A stretch of DNA of 64,000 nucleotides from Cyanobium sp. FACHB-13342. Lineage in GTDB: Bacteria; Cyanobacteriota; Cyanobacteriia; PCC-6307; Cyanobiaceae. The stretch lies in the NCBI RefSeq assembly GCF_014697415.1, contig NZ_JACJRT010000008.1:62001-126000 (forward strand), in the 5' to 3' direction. Shown here in pieces: positions 1 to 7,805 of the stretch (the first letter of the stretch is position 1; every line of letters begins with the position of its first letter). Made by a program: the position numbers and the translations under genes. Under the pieces are notes generated by a model, which had not been told where the DNA came from, did no database searches, and was given only the letters and a program-made list of their open reading frames with translations.

Positions 1-887
1 GGGAACACCCGGGCGGAGGTTTCGTTGGTCTTGGCGATCACGACCTTGTCGTACTCGCGGGCATCGAGGCCCAGGGCTTCGTAGAACTCCTTGCGGGCCA
101 CGTCGCGCACGTACATCGTGGCGAACACGGCCAGCAGGAAGAACCGACACCAGAGGCGAGCGCTCAGGCCGCGCACCGTGTCGGGCTGGGCCTTCATCAG
201 GGCGTCAAAGAAGTCGCCGTGGCGGTTTTCGTCCTGGCACCAGTTTTCGAAGAAATTGAAGATCGGGAAGATCTTGCTCTCGGGATGCTTTTCGAGATGG
301 CGGTAAATGGCGATGTAGCGCCAGTAGCCGATCTTCTCGCTCAGGTAGGTGGCGTAGAAGATGAACTTTGGCTTGAAGAAGGTGTAGGCCTTGCTGGCCG
401 TGAGGAAGCCCAGGTCGAGCTGCAGGCCGAAGTCGCCCATGGCCTTGTTGAGGAAGCCGGCGTGGCGGGCTTCATCGCGGGCCATGTGGGCAAAGCACTC
501 AGCCAGCAGGGGATTTTTCTCCTTGATGCGCCGGCTCAACTCCTTGTAGAGCAGAAAACCTGAAAATTCGGAGGTGCAGCTCTGCTCAAGGAATTCGATG
601 AAAACCTGGCGGGTTTCGGGATCGAGCTTCTCGGCCGCCCCCTCAAACTCCCCGTTGCGCACGAAGTGATGACGGTTGTAGTCCTTGCGGAATTCTTCGC
701 AGATCGCCTCCAGCTCCACTTCGTTGGGCCGCAGATCCATCGCCGCCATGGCGTCGAAATCCGTGGTGTAGAACCGCGGGGTCAGGATCGTGTCCTTGAC
801 CGGATCCTTGGTCGCCGGTGCGTCCGGGGTGCCCGTGGCGGCAGTAGGGGGGGCTGCGGGAGTGGCGGTTGCGGCGGGAGGCACCAT
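1..887 (-). CDS. acsF: Mg-protoporphyrin IX monomethyl ester (oxidative) cyclase, C-terminus cut by window edge
   Basis: This enzyme is the aerobic diiron cyclase that closes the isocyclic (E) ring of chlorophyll, converting Mg-protoporphyrin IX monomethyl ester to divinyl-protochlorophyllide at the thylakoid membrane. Reading leftward from the ATG at 885-887, the protein has an Ala/Pro/Thr-rich leader and then [32 protein letters not shown]-like [10 protein letters not shown], the [20 protein letters not shown] stretch, and [19 protein letters not shown]. The EARH motif and a second one, [11 protein letters not shown], are the diiron ligands of the family. About 295 residues are present against a usual 350-390, so the C-terminus lies beyond base 1. 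The match to cyanobacterial AcsF/ChlA(I) is very strong. The gene is not in an obvious operon with the next one (49 bp gap to the DUF2996 gene upstream). Confidence 0.95.
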   Translation of the reverse strand, partial: MVPPAATATPAAPPTAATGTPDAPATKDPVKDTILTPRFYTTDFDAMAAMDLRPNEVELEAICEEFRKDYNRHHFVRNGEFEGAAEKLDPETRQVFIEFLEQSCTSEFSGFLLYKELSRRIKEKNPLLAECFAHMARDEARHAGFLNKAMGDFGLQLDLGFLTASKAYTFFKPKFIFYATYLSEKIGYWRYIAIYRHLEKHPESKIFPIFNFFENWCQDENRHGDFFDALMKAQPDTVRGLSARLWCRFFLLAVFATMYVRDVARKEFYEALGLDAREYDKVVIAKTNETSARVF

Positions 888-935
888 CGAGCGTTGCGGC
901 TTAGGGCAGTCCCTGCATCGTAGAGGGACTCGCCC

Positions 936-1331
936 TCAGTTCGGGCCGAGCCACTTCTGCCCGTTCAGCCGCTGCACCAGCCGGGACACCAGCAGCGCCA
1001 GGCTCATTTTTTTCTCGTCGATCAAAAAAGATTCGAGCAGGCTGGGTTCGCTGCCCGCCTCCGCCACGGCCACGGTTTTGGCGGCATTGATGTCGGCTCC
1101 GGTGAAGCAGAGCCAGAAGCGGCGCTCTCCCGGCAGGGTGCCCTTGACCATCCAGCAGTCCGCACCCACGACCGGCATGGCCCCCTGCTCAAAGGAGAGC
1201 TCGGGGGCGGGGCCGCCGTAGCCCTGAATTTCCTTGGCCAGGGCTGGCATCAACAGCTGGGGCACGTAGCTGTCGAAGGGTTGATCTTCCGGGCTAGGCG
1301 GCTTGGCCTTGGCGGGTTTGGCTTCGCTCAC
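936..1331 (-). CDS. DUF2996 family protein
   Basis: A 131-residue soluble protein matching the cyanobacterial DUF2996 family, whose function is not established. It starts with a Lys/Ala/Pro-rich segment (about residues 1-20). A conserved core follows, including LSFEQGAMPVVGADCWMVKG, RRFWLCFTGADINAAKTVA and a C-terminal LLVSRLVQRLNGQKWLGPN-type ending. No signal peptide or membrane segment is visible. It is transcribed in the same direction as acsF, 49 bp upstream of it, so it could share transcripts with acsF, but no promoter evidence separates the two possibilities. The family assignment is from recognition of the core; no biochemical role is claimed. Confidence 0.85.
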   Translation of the reverse strand: MSEAKPAKAKPPSPEDQPFDSYVPQLLMPALAKEIQGYGGPAPELSFEQGAMPVVGADCWMVKGTLPGERRFWLCFTGADINAAKTVAVAEAGSEPSLLESFLIDEKKMSLALLVSRLVQRLNGQKWLGPN

Positions 1332-1397
1332 CAGTGCAGGCCCCTTGCGGCATCTCGATCGATTTTACGCAGGTCAGACCTTGACCAGGGGCCGGTT

Positions 1398-2015
1398 TCA
1401 CCAGTCGTCGTTGGCCGGGCTGTCCCAGCCCTCGCCCACGGCGGCCGCCTGGGTCACCACCGGTTCGGGCACGGGTGGGGCCTGGGAGGGGGGGCTTGCC
1501 GGCGGCTTCCCCTTGCGGATCACCCGGAATGGCACGGCCACGGTGGGGGCCGGATCGCCCGGCGGCCTGGGCGGTCCGGCGGTCGGGCCTGGGGCCGCTG
1601 GGGCGCTCTGCCGCGGTGGAGGGGTGCGATCGGCGGCCGCCTCCCAGGGTTCCGGGCCGTCCGCGTTCCAGGCCTGGCGAGGATCGCGGGCCGATCGACG
1701 CACCTGGCGGCGCAGGCTCCCTGGTGCCGTTCCCAGGGCCAGGGCGGCACCGGCGGCGCTCAGCCCGGCCCCACCCCCGGCGGCGAGGGCGATCCATGCG
1801 CCAATCGGCAGGGCAGGAGAGGTCCACACCAGCAGCCGCAGGGCGATGCCCGGCCTGGGGTTCAGGGCGCCCACCAGCAGCACCAGCACCAGCGGGGCGA
1901 GCAGGGGGAGCAGCAGCAGGCGTTGCAGCAGAACCAACGGACGGACTGGTGGGTAGGGGGGATCTAGAGCGACCGGGCGCCCGGGGATCCTGGCTGCTGG
2001 GGCGGCCCTTGCCAA
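1398..2015 (-). CDS. hypothetical membrane protein with Pro-rich C-terminus
   Basis: I do not recognise a named family. The protein has two hydrophobic stretches near its N-terminus (about residues 26-48, [20 protein letters not shown]-like, and about 62-95, rich in Ala, Gly and Leu). A long Pro/Ala/Arg-rich tail follows, ending in [13 protein letters not shown]. This suggests a two-helix membrane anchor with a disordered extension. The longest frame starts at the ATG at 2015 and overlaps the end of ubiX by 52 bases. A TTG at 1937 would remove that overlap and begin just before the first hydrophobic stretch, so the start is uncertain. The acidic WDSPANDDW end and codon usage support it being real. 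Confidence 0.6.
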   Translation of the reverse strand: MARAAPAARIPGRPVALDPPYPPVRPLVLLQRLLLLPLLAPLVLVLLVGALNPRPGIALRLLVWTSPALPIGAWIALAAGGGAGLSAAGAALALGTAPGSLRRQVRRSARDPRQAWNADGPEPWEAAADRTPPPRQSAPAAPGPTAGPPRPPGDPAPTVAVPFRVIRKGKPPASPPSQAPPVPEPVVTQAAAVGEGWDSPANDDW

Positions 2016-2620
2016 CGCCGCAGGTTGCCAAGCTCAAAGCCCAACACGTCAAAGACGCGGATCACCAGGAAATCCACCATGTCCTCGATGGTTTGGGGTT
2101 GGTGGTACCAGGCCGGCACCGGCGGGGCGATGCGGGCACCGGCCTCTGCCAGGGTGGTGAGGTTGCGCAGGTGCACCAGGTTCCAGGGTGTTTCCCGGGG
2201 GCAGATCACCAGGGGCCGTCCCTCCTTGAGGTGCACGTCGGCGGCCCGTTCCACCAGATCGAGAGCGACCCCCGAGGCGATGCGTCCCACCGTGCCCATC
2301 GAGGCGGGCAGGATCACCATGCCCTTGGTGCGGAAGCTGCCGCTGGCGATGCCGGCCGCCTGGTCATTCCAGCGGTGGCAGCGCAACTGGCCCGACTGGA
2401 TGCCGGTGCGCTCCCGCCAGAACGCCTCTTGGGCCTGGGGTTCGGACGGCACCCGTAAACCCAGTTCGGCCTGCCACACCCCAATGGCGCCGCGGGAGGT
2501 CACCAGCTCCACCGCTTCGTCCGCCTCCAGCAGCAGCTGCAGGGCCCGTTGGGCCAGGGGCTGGGCGGAAGCGCCGGACACCGCCAGCACGACTGGAGCG
2601 GCTCCGGCCGCGGCACCCAT
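1964..2620 (-). CDS. ubiX: flavin prenyltransferase UbiX
   Basis: UbiX makes prenylated FMN from FMN and dimethylallyl phosphate. The product is the cofactor of UbiD-type decarboxylases, in cyanobacteria probably for plastoquinone head-group decarboxylation. Visible family signatures are the N-terminal [21 protein letters not shown] (GASG-type nucleotide loop, here SGAS), [21 protein letters not shown] (PASMxTxxxIA), and the [20 protein letters not shown] block with [18 protein letters not shown]. These are all diagnostic of UbiX/Pad1. Length (218) is in range for cyanobacterial members. It lies 3 bp downstream of the RNase R/II gene on the same strand, so the two are probably co-transcribed. 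Confidence 0.95.
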   Translation of the reverse strand: MGAAAGAAPVVLAVSGASAQPLAQRALQLLLEADEAVELVTSRGAIGVWQAELGLRVPSEPQAQEAFWRERTGIQSGQLRCHRWNDQAAGIASGSFRTKGMVILPASMGTVGRIASGVALDLVERAADVHLKEGRPLVICPRETPWNLVHLRNLTTLAEAGARIAPPVPAWYHQPQTIEDMVDFLVIRVFDVLGFELGNLRRWQGPPQQPGSPGARSL

Positions 2621-2623
2621 CGC

Positions 2624-4954
2624 TCAGGCCTCGCTCAGCACGGGGATCGGTGCGAAGGGATCGGCCTCATCGGCCTCGCGGGGGTCGCGGTCCCGGGAGG
2701 GGTCCGCCTCGGAGGGGCCCTCTCCTTCGGGAAGAATCACGGCCAGGTCGATCTGATGGCGCAGGGCATCCACCTTCTGGATTTCCACGTCCACCTGGTC
2801 CCCCAACATGTAGGTGCGGCGGTTCTTGCGCCCCACCAGCCGGTTCTGGCGTGAGCGGTATTCGTACCAGTCGTCCTTCAGGGAGCTGACGTGCACCAGG
2901 CCCTCCACCTGGGAGGGGGGCACTTCCACGAAGAAGCCGTAGCTCTGCACTCCGCTGATCACCCCGGGCAGCACCTGGCCCACCAGGGGTTCGGCCTGGC
3001 GCGCCTGCACCATGGCGAGCAGGTCGCCTTGGAATTCGGCGAGGAAGCGCCGGCGTCCATTGAGGCGCTGCACCAGCCCATGGTCGAGAACCTCCTGGTA
3101 GGGGGTGAGTTGGCTGGGGGCCAGCAAGGGCCAGTCGATGGCGCCATGGCAGGCATCGGAGGCCAGATCGACGCTGGTTTTGTGGCGCACGCTCGGACGA
3201 TCTTTCCCCTCGGTGAGCAGCACCACGAGCATCTGCTGGTTCCAGAGATCGGCGTAGTGCAGGGTTGGGCAGCACCAAGGGGCCAGGGCTGCCCCTTCCT
3301 CCGTCAGTCCGGCCAGGGCGTGGGGGCCGGGGCTGTCACTGAGCAGGATTGGTTTGAGGATGGCTTTCAGCTGCTGCTGGAGCGCCCGGCTGCGGTCGGT
3401 GCTGGCGAAGGCTGTGGCCAGCTCTGCCGCACTTGCGTTGCCCTCCTCGCTGAGTTCGAGGGGAATGTCGAGGGCCAGGGCGGCGCGGGCCACGTCGTTG
3501 AGATCGGCCGCATCCGCAGGGGCATTCGTGGCGTAAATCGCCGGCAGCGCCAGGGCGGCGAGGTGCTGCCCCAGGGCACGCTCGGCCACCAACACCGCTT
3601 CCCGCAGGATCGCCAGGGGATGGTGGCCTTCCAGGCTGACCATCCAGCCCTCCAGGGCCGCATCCGGACCTGGAACGGCCAGGTCGCCAAGGCTGGCAAT
3701 GGCGGGCAGGGGCAGGTTGAGATCCAGGGAGCCCGAGGCCTGGCGCTGGTGCCGCAGCAACCCGGTGACGGCGATCAGCTGGTCCAACAGGGTCAGCTGA
3801 TCCTTCAGGCCCTTCAGGGCCGGCGGCACCGTGCGGCTCTTGGGTTTGCGCTCGGCCAGGGCGGTCAGGGCGTCCAGGCCAGCGGCAGCCACGGGCTTGA
3901 TTTGGCTGCGGCAGAAGCGGTAGTGCTCCAGCTGGCCCTCCGGGCCGATCTCCAGCGCCACAGAGAGGGCTGCCTGGGCCTCCCCCGTTTTGAAGGCTGC
4001 GGCTTTGGTGAGGGCGGGGCTCAGCAGGGAAAGCCATTCGTTCCCCACGCAGAAAGCGTCAGCTTGCTGACGCAGCCAGGTGTCGAGGGCGCTGCCGGGG
4101 CCATAGCGCTCGCTGATGGCCGGGGTGTGCACCCACAGGGTCCAGCCCCCGTCGCGTTCTTCCAGGCCGAGTCCCGGCAGGGACGGAGCGTCCTTTCCGG
4201 CCCAGGGTTCCAGCAGCAGGACCGGCTGGGCGGTGAGGTCGGTGCGTTCCTTGGCCGCGAGGGCCTTGAGGGTGGCGCGGGGGGGCTGGGGACGGGCGTG
4301 GAGGCGGTGCTTGGTCAGCAGCAGGTCGCGGTCGGCCGTTTCGCCGCCGTTCACCGGCAGGCTGCGGGCCACGTGGCCCTGGGGCGCGAATTGGCCCACG
4401 GGATAGCGGTCGACCAGCACCTCCACCACCGAGGCCTGCTCAGCCTGGAGATGGCTGGCATCGGAGGGGGGAAGTTCCACCGCCGTCAGGAGACGGTCGT
4501 CGAGAGGCGTGGCGATGAGGCGCTCCTCCTGCTGGTCCACCTGGGCCAGCAAGGAGGTGGTGTGGCGCTCGAGAATGCATTGCACCCCGCCTTCCGGTGA
4601 GCGGCGCCGCCCCCCTTCCCGGGTCACCTTCACCAGCACCCGGTCGCCATTCCAGGCGTGGTTGAGCTGGTGGTCCCGGATGTAGATGTCTTCGCCGCCG
4701 TCTTCGCGCAGGGCAAAGCAAAAGCCCTTGCTGGAGCAGCGCAGGCGCGCCGGAATCAGCTCCGGATCCTGTCGCCTGGCGATGCCGGCTTCGGTCACCT
4801 CCAGCACGCCAAGTTTTCCCAAACCCTCAAGGCCGATCTGCAGTTGCTGCTTCTCGGCTTTCTGGGTCAGGCCAAGGGCCTTTTCCAGCTTCGGCAGGGG
4901 CAGGGCTTCAACGGCGGGAAGCTGGTCGAGCAGGTCGGCGACCGTGAACTTCAT
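2624..4954 (-). CDS. ribonuclease R/II family exoribonuclease (VacB-like)
   Basis: A 3'-to-5' hydrolytic exoribonuclease of the RNase II/R superfamily, expected to degrade mRNA and structured RNA in the cytoplasm. The N-terminus resembles a small winged-helix region (TVADLLDQLPAVEALPLPKL). A cold-shock-like segment follows (RCSSKGFCFALREDGGEDIY), then a central RNB-like catalytic region. A C-terminal S1 domain is clear: VGQVLPGVISGVQSYGFFVE, then EGLVHVSSLKDDWYEYRSRQ and YMLGDQVDVEIQKVD. The catalytic region looks divergent: I do not find the textbook DDxD cluster of RNase R and expected weaker conservation, as in the shorter RNase II-like proteins of cyanobacteria. An acidic tail ends the protein. 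I chose the ATG at 4954 rather than the longer GTG at 4984 because MKFTVADLL is the natural start of the domain. Confidence 0.85.
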   Translation of the reverse strand: MKFTVADLLDQLPAVEALPLPKLEKALGLTQKAEKQQLQIGLEGLGKLGVLEVTEAGIARRQDPELIPARLRCSSKGFCFALREDGGEDIYIRDHQLNHAWNGDRVLVKVTREGGRRRSPEGGVQCILERHTTSLLAQVDQQEERLIATPLDDRLLTAVELPPSDASHLQAEQASVVEVLVDRYPVGQFAPQGHVARSLPVNGGETADRDLLLTKHRLHARPQPPRATLKALAAKERTDLTAQPVLLLEPWAGKDAPSLPGLGLEERDGGWTLWVHTPAISERYGPGSALDTWLRQQADAFCVGNEWLSLLSPALTKAAAFKTGEAQAALSVALEIGPEGQLEHYRFCRSQIKPVAAAGLDALTALAERKPKSRTVPPALKGLKDQLTLLDQLIAVTGLLRHQRQASGSLDLNLPLPAIASLGDLAVPGPDAALEGWMVSLEGHHPLAILREAVLVAERALGQHLAALALPAIYATNAPADAADLNDVARAALALDIPLELSEEGNASAAELATAFASTDRSRALQQQLKAILKPILLSDSPGPHALAGLTEEGAALAPWCCPTLHYADLWNQQMLVVLLTEGKDRPSVRHKTSVDLASDACHGAIDWPLLAPSQLTPYQEVLDHGLVQRLNGRRRFLAEFQGDLLAMVQARQAEPLVGQVLPGVISGVQSYGFFVEVPPSQVEGLVHVSSLKDDWYEYRSRQNRLVGRKNRRTYMLGDQVDVEIQKVDALRHQIDLAVILPEGEGPSEADPSRDRDPREADEADPFAPIPVLSEA

Positions 4955-5025
4955 CGGTGGGGAGGCTGGTGGGCGGTGGGCCACCGTGGTCAGCCCCGGG
5001 GGGCGTGGCGGTTGGCGCGGTGAGG

Positions 5026-5044
5026 AAGCCCGCGAGCCGGGCTT
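5026..5044. terminator. GC-rich hairpin between the GDT1 pair and the RNase gene
   Basis: A 7-bp perfect stem (aagcccg / cgggctt) closes a 5-base loop, cgagc. It sits downstream of the last GDT1 gene and upstream of the RNase R/II gene, both on the minus strand. No U-run follows on either strand, so it is at best a weak or factor-dependent terminator, or an mRNA 5' stem. Confidence 0.3.
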
Positions 5045-5120
5045 TGGGCTTGGGAGGCCGGGGATGGCGGACTGGGCTCGGAGCGATGCCCACGGCCACC
5101 AAGGCCTTACCAGATGGATA

Positions 5121-5441
5121 TTAGTCCGCTGACGACCCCTCGTCTGCTGTGGCGTTGGCGGTCTCGCTGGTGCTCGAGCGCTGAATCAGGCGCAGGCCGA
5201 TCACCAGGAAGCCCACGGAAGCTGCCAGCTGCAAAGCATTGGTGGGGATGACGGCCGAGAGCGATCCACCGGCGGCCGCCCCCAGCAGGCTGGCCAGCAC
5301 CAGGGCGACGGAACTTCCGGCGAACACCGCCCCAGGGCGGGTGGAGGTGCCACTGATGGTCACGATGGCCAGCTGGGTTTTGTCCCCCAGCTCCGCCAGA
5401 AACACCGTGGCAAAGGTGGAGGCCAACAGGGCAATGGGCAT
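5121..5441 (-). CDS. half-size GDT1/TMEM165 family cation transporter, downstream partner
   Basis: A member of the UPF0016/GDT1 family, whose characterised relatives (including the cyanobacterial thylakoid exporter Mnx/Hmx1 and plant PAM71) move Mn2+ or Ca2+. The single family signature, FLAELGDKTQLA, is at residues 14-25 on the first hydrophobic segment. Two further hydrophobic segments follow (about 35-60 and 70-88), and the protein ends in a Glu/Asp/Ser-rich tail. At 106 residues it is half the size of the usual two-repeat protein. It lies 13 bp downstream of a second half-size copy, so the functional unit is probably a hetero-oligomer of the two. A start at the ATG at 5441 gives MPIALLASTFATVFLAELGD. 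Confidence 0.9.
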   Translation of the reverse strand: MPIALLASTFATVFLAELGDKTQLAIVTISGTSTRPGAVFAGSSVALVLASLLGAAAGGSLSAVIPTNALQLAASVGFLVIGLRLIQRSSTSETANATADEGSSAD

Positions 5442-5454
5442 GGGGCTGAAGGGG

Positions 5455-5823
5455 TCAGGTGAGGGGTAGGTCAGTGGGGGCCGGCACCAGGCCGACCACG
5501 GCCTGGCGCCCCAGCCAGAGACCGAGGGCCACCATCAGGATTCCCGCCAGGCGCTCGAGTTGCTGCGGCGGCATCACCCGGGCCAGCCAGCGGCCGAGCA
5601 GCACCCCCACCAGGCTGGAACTGATCAGGGCCAGGGAGGCTCCAACGAACACCACCCCCGGCCGACCCGACTGGGCCGACAGCAACAGGGCGGCCAGTTG
5701 GGTCTTGTCGCCCAATTCGGCCAGGAAGACGGTGGTGAAGGTCGTGACGAAGGCGGCTCCCCAGCTGCCGGCGTGGGAAGCCCCCTCGGTGGAGCTGGCG
5801 CTGGATTCGGGGTCGCTGCTCAT
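5455..5823 (-). CDS. half-size GDT1/TMEM165 family cation transporter, upstream partner
   Basis: This is the second half of the GDT1 pair, with the same FLAELGDKTQLA signature at about residues 34-45. A 25-residue hydrophilic, Ser/Glu-rich leader comes first, then hydrophobic segments at about 25-48, 56-78 and 90-110. It corresponds to one of the two inverted repeats of full-length Mn2+/Ca2+ exporters; in chloroplast and many cyanobacterial proteins both repeats are in one chain. It overlaps the YkgJ-type gene upstream by 4 bases (ATGA) and precedes the other half by 13 bp, so the three form one transcription unit. Supply or export of Mn2+ for photosystem II is the likely role, by inference from family members. 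Confidence 0.9.
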   Translation of the reverse strand: MSSDPESSASSTEGASHAGSWGAAFVTTFTTVFLAELGDKTQLAALLLSAQSGRPGVVFVGASLALISSSLVGVLLGRWLARVMPPQQLERLAGILMVALGLWLGRQAVVGLVPAPTDLPLT

Positions 5824-6215
5824 GAACGCGGTTGGATGGCGCGCAGGAAACGCTTCAACACCCTGCCACGGCCGCCGTATTCACTGCGGATCTGCTGGGT
5901 GCAGCAGGCGATGGCCAGGCGGTCGCCGGCGCCTGGATCCGTCTCCGTGCCGAACAGCTTGACGAGGTTGGCCACGTTGCAAAAATCGGGCCGGTCGGCA
6001 TAGATGCGGCAGCTGCGGGAGCCGGTGTTGAAGTGAATGCACCAGCCGTCCGGACCCACCATGGCCAGATAGCGCTCCTGTTGCTCGGCGCTGAGGGCAT
6101 CGATCGCCTCCTGGCGCAGGGCCGGATCGAGGCGGCAACAGGCCCCGCAGCCACTGATGCAGCGCCACTGCCCGTGGTTCTCCCTGGCCATCCCCTCGAC
6201 GCGGCTGGCCTCCAT
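5820..6215 (-). CDS. YkgJ-family cysteine-cluster protein
   Basis: A small soluble protein of the YkgJ/UPF0153 (zinc- or iron-chelating Cys-rich) family. The cluster CISGCGACCRLDP is at about residues 18-30. Further cysteines lie in the CIHFNTGSRSCRIYADRPDFC block (about 58-78) and in the AIACCTQQIRSEYGG block near the C-terminus. This spacing is typical of the family, which is thought to bind a metal or Fe-S centre; the function is unknown. It heads a three-gene unit with the two GDT1 genes, overlapping the first by 4 bases. The shared unit hints at a metal-linked role, but this is inference. Confidence 0.88.
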   Translation of the reverse strand: MEASRVEGMARENHGQWRCISGCGACCRLDPALRQEAIDALSAEQQERYLAMVGPDGWCIHFNTGSRSCRIYADRPDFCNVANLVKLFGTETDPGAGDRLAIACCTQQIRSEYGGRGRVLKRFLRAIQPRS

Positions 6216-6243
6216 TCAGCCACAGCCCATCGGCCCCGGCACG

Positions 6244-6262
6244 CTGTGACAAGCCGTCACAG
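6244..6262. promoter_or_regulatory. perfect 7-bp-arm palindrome, CRP-like half-sites
   Basis: The sequence ctgtgac-aagcc-gtcacag has perfect 7-bp arms around a 5-base centre. It contains TGTGA and TCACA, the two half-sites of CRP-type operators, but separated by 7 bases rather than the canonical 6. It is placed between two divergent genes, 28 bp from the ykgJ-type start and about 120 bp from psb30. An operator or a transcribed hairpin are both possible; no U-run follows. Confidence 0.4.
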
Positions 6263-6380
6263 ACCCCACACCCAGCCCTGGCGGAGTCTGCCCGCCGCCT
6301 AACCTGGCAGCGCAGGTGTTCTGCCCCTAAGCAGTCGCCGTCAGCATCGCCTTCCTCGCCACCACCGCGTCGCCGTCACC

Positions 6381-6488
6381 ATGGGTATCGACTTTCACCT
6401 GATCGCGAATTTCGCCGCCCTGGCGCTGATCACCCTGGCCGGTCCCGCCGTGATCTTCGTGCTCTTCTACCGCCGCGGCGCGCTCTGA
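6381..6488 (+). CDS. psb30: photosystem II reaction centre protein Psb30 (Ycf12)
   Basis: A 35-residue single-pass membrane peptide matching Psb30/Ycf12, a peripheral subunit of the PSII core near cytochrome b559 and PsbJ. After a short polar start ([11 protein letters not shown]), one hydrophobic helix runs from about residue 11 to 29, containing [17 protein letters not shown]. The protein ends in YRRGAL, a basic stromal end typical of the family (the LAGPxVIFxLFYRRG pattern is what identifies it). It is monocistronic, with about 165 bp of upstream region shared with a divergent gene. Its last 22 bases overlap the 3' end of the convergent ClC gene. Confidence 0.88.
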   Translation: MGIDFHLIANFAALALITLAGPAVIFVLFYRRGAL

Positions 6489-7804
6489 TCGGTTTCTGCT
6501 TTGGCTTCCCTGCCCAGTTCCCAGAGGGCGTGATAAATCGGCTCTCCCTGGATCCGGCGGCCCGCGTAGGCCCCGACCACGGCGCTGAGCAGGATGCCGA
6601 ACAGCCACTGCTGATCGCCGGCCATGCGCAGGGCGAACAGCACGGTCATCAGGGGTAGCTGGGTGGCTCCCGCCAGGCTGGCGGCCATGCCCAGGGCAAG
6701 ACCGAGCTGGGCATCGCCTCCCAGCAGTTCAAGGCTGCCACCACCGAACAGGGCCCCGATGGCGAAGGCCGGGTCGATCAAGCCGCCCGGCACACCGGCG
6801 GCCAGCGAGAGGACCGGCGCCACGATCCGGGCGATCAGCACCAGCAGCCAGCCCAGGATGCTCAGCGGTGCTCCGGGAACCGGCAGGCTGCCCTGGCCAT
6901 CGAGCAGCTGACCCATCAGGGCCTCGCCATCGCCGCCGCTCCAGCCACCGCTGGCCACGGCGATCAACCCGAGTGCAAGGCCGAGCCCCAGACCCCAGGT
7001 CAGGGGGCGACGCCGTACCCGCTGACGCAGGAGGGCGGTGGCCTGCCAGAGGATCCGGCTGAACAGCCCCCCCAGCAGTCCACCCACCAGCCCGAGTGGC
7101 AGGGCCCAGAGCAGTTGCTGCCATTCCGGTTGGAGGGTCTGCAGCAGGCCCAGGGTGAAGACCGGAATGCCGTCGAGGTTGCTCACCAGGGCCGCAGCGG
7201 CGCAGACCACGGCCGCCGGCCACAGCACGGTTGGTTGGAACTGGCCGGTGAGCTCCTCCATCACGAACACCGTGCCCATCAGGGGGCTGTTGAAGCCGCC
7301 GGCCAGGCCAGCGCCGGCACCGATGGCCATCAGGGTCCTGGTGTTGAGGCCGGGCCATAGTCGGGGGAAGCGTTGGCGCAGGCCATGGGCCACGGCCGCC
7401 CCCACCTGCACCACCGGGCCCTCCCGTCCCAGCGGCATCAGGGCCAGGCTGGCGAGCGTCCATAACGCCAGCCGAGCCCCGGTGGCCCCAGGCGCCATCA
7501 GCCGTGGGGCCTGCTCCGGTGTCTCCAGGCTTTCGAGGGTCTGGGGGATGCCGGAGCCGGCGCCGCGGGCCAGTCCCCCGGCCTGGAGCACGAGCAGCAG
7601 CGGCATGGTCAGCACCGGCGCCAGGGCCAGGGCCAGGGTGCGGCCGCTCCATCCCCCGCCGCTGAAGCCCGGCAGCTGGTGCAGCAGGAGGTCTTGGGCG
7701 TGGTCCACCAGGTTGAGCGGCCAGCAGGCCAGACCCACCACCAGCCCGAGCAGCAGCAGCTGGAGCAGGGGTTTGAGGGGCGTTGGCTTCAAGCTGAATC
7801 CCAT
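6467..7804 (-). CDS. ClC-family chloride channel or H+/Cl- antiporter
   Basis: A polytopic inner-membrane protein of the ClC family, with about ten or more hydrophobic segments over 445 residues. The selectivity-filter motifs are visible: [12 protein letters not shown] (GSGIP), [15 protein letters not shown] (GxEGP, carrying the external gating Glu) and [17 protein letters not shown] (the third, GxFxP-like, motif). VMEELTGQF is also typical. A gating Glu is compatible with either channel or exchanger. I chose the ATG at 7804 over longer options because it falls 1 bp before the recJ stop codon, so the two genes are essentially joined. The 3' end overlaps the convergent psb30 gene by 22 bases. 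Confidence 0.93.
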   Translation of the reverse strand: MGFSLKPTPLKPLLQLLLLGLVVGLACWPLNLVDHAQDLLLHQLPGFSGGGWSGRTLALALAPVLTMPLLLVLQAGGLARGAGSGIPQTLESLETPEQAPRLMAPGATGARLALWTLASLALMPLGREGPVVQVGAAVAHGLRQRFPRLWPGLNTRTLMAIGAGAGLAGGFNSPLMGTVFVMEELTGQFQPTVLWPAAVVCAAAALVSNLDGIPVFTLGLLQTLQPEWQQLLWALPLGLVGGLLGGLFSRILWQATALLRQRVRRRPLTWGLGLGLALGLIAVASGGWSGGDGEALMGQLLDGQGSLPVPGAPLSILGWLLVLIARIVAPVLSLAAGVPGGLIDPAFAIGALFGGGSLELLGGDAQLGLALGMAASLAGATQLPLMTVLFALRMAGDQQWLFGILLSAVVGAYAGRRIQGEPIYHALWELGREAKAETDQSAPRR

Positions 7805-7805
7805 C

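Noticed and set aside
2891-4600. Long open frame on the plus strand, 569 codons
   Set aside because: It lies wholly opposite the RNase R/II gene, whose product has family motifs. The antisense product is Gln/Gly/His-rich as expected from GC-rich shadows.
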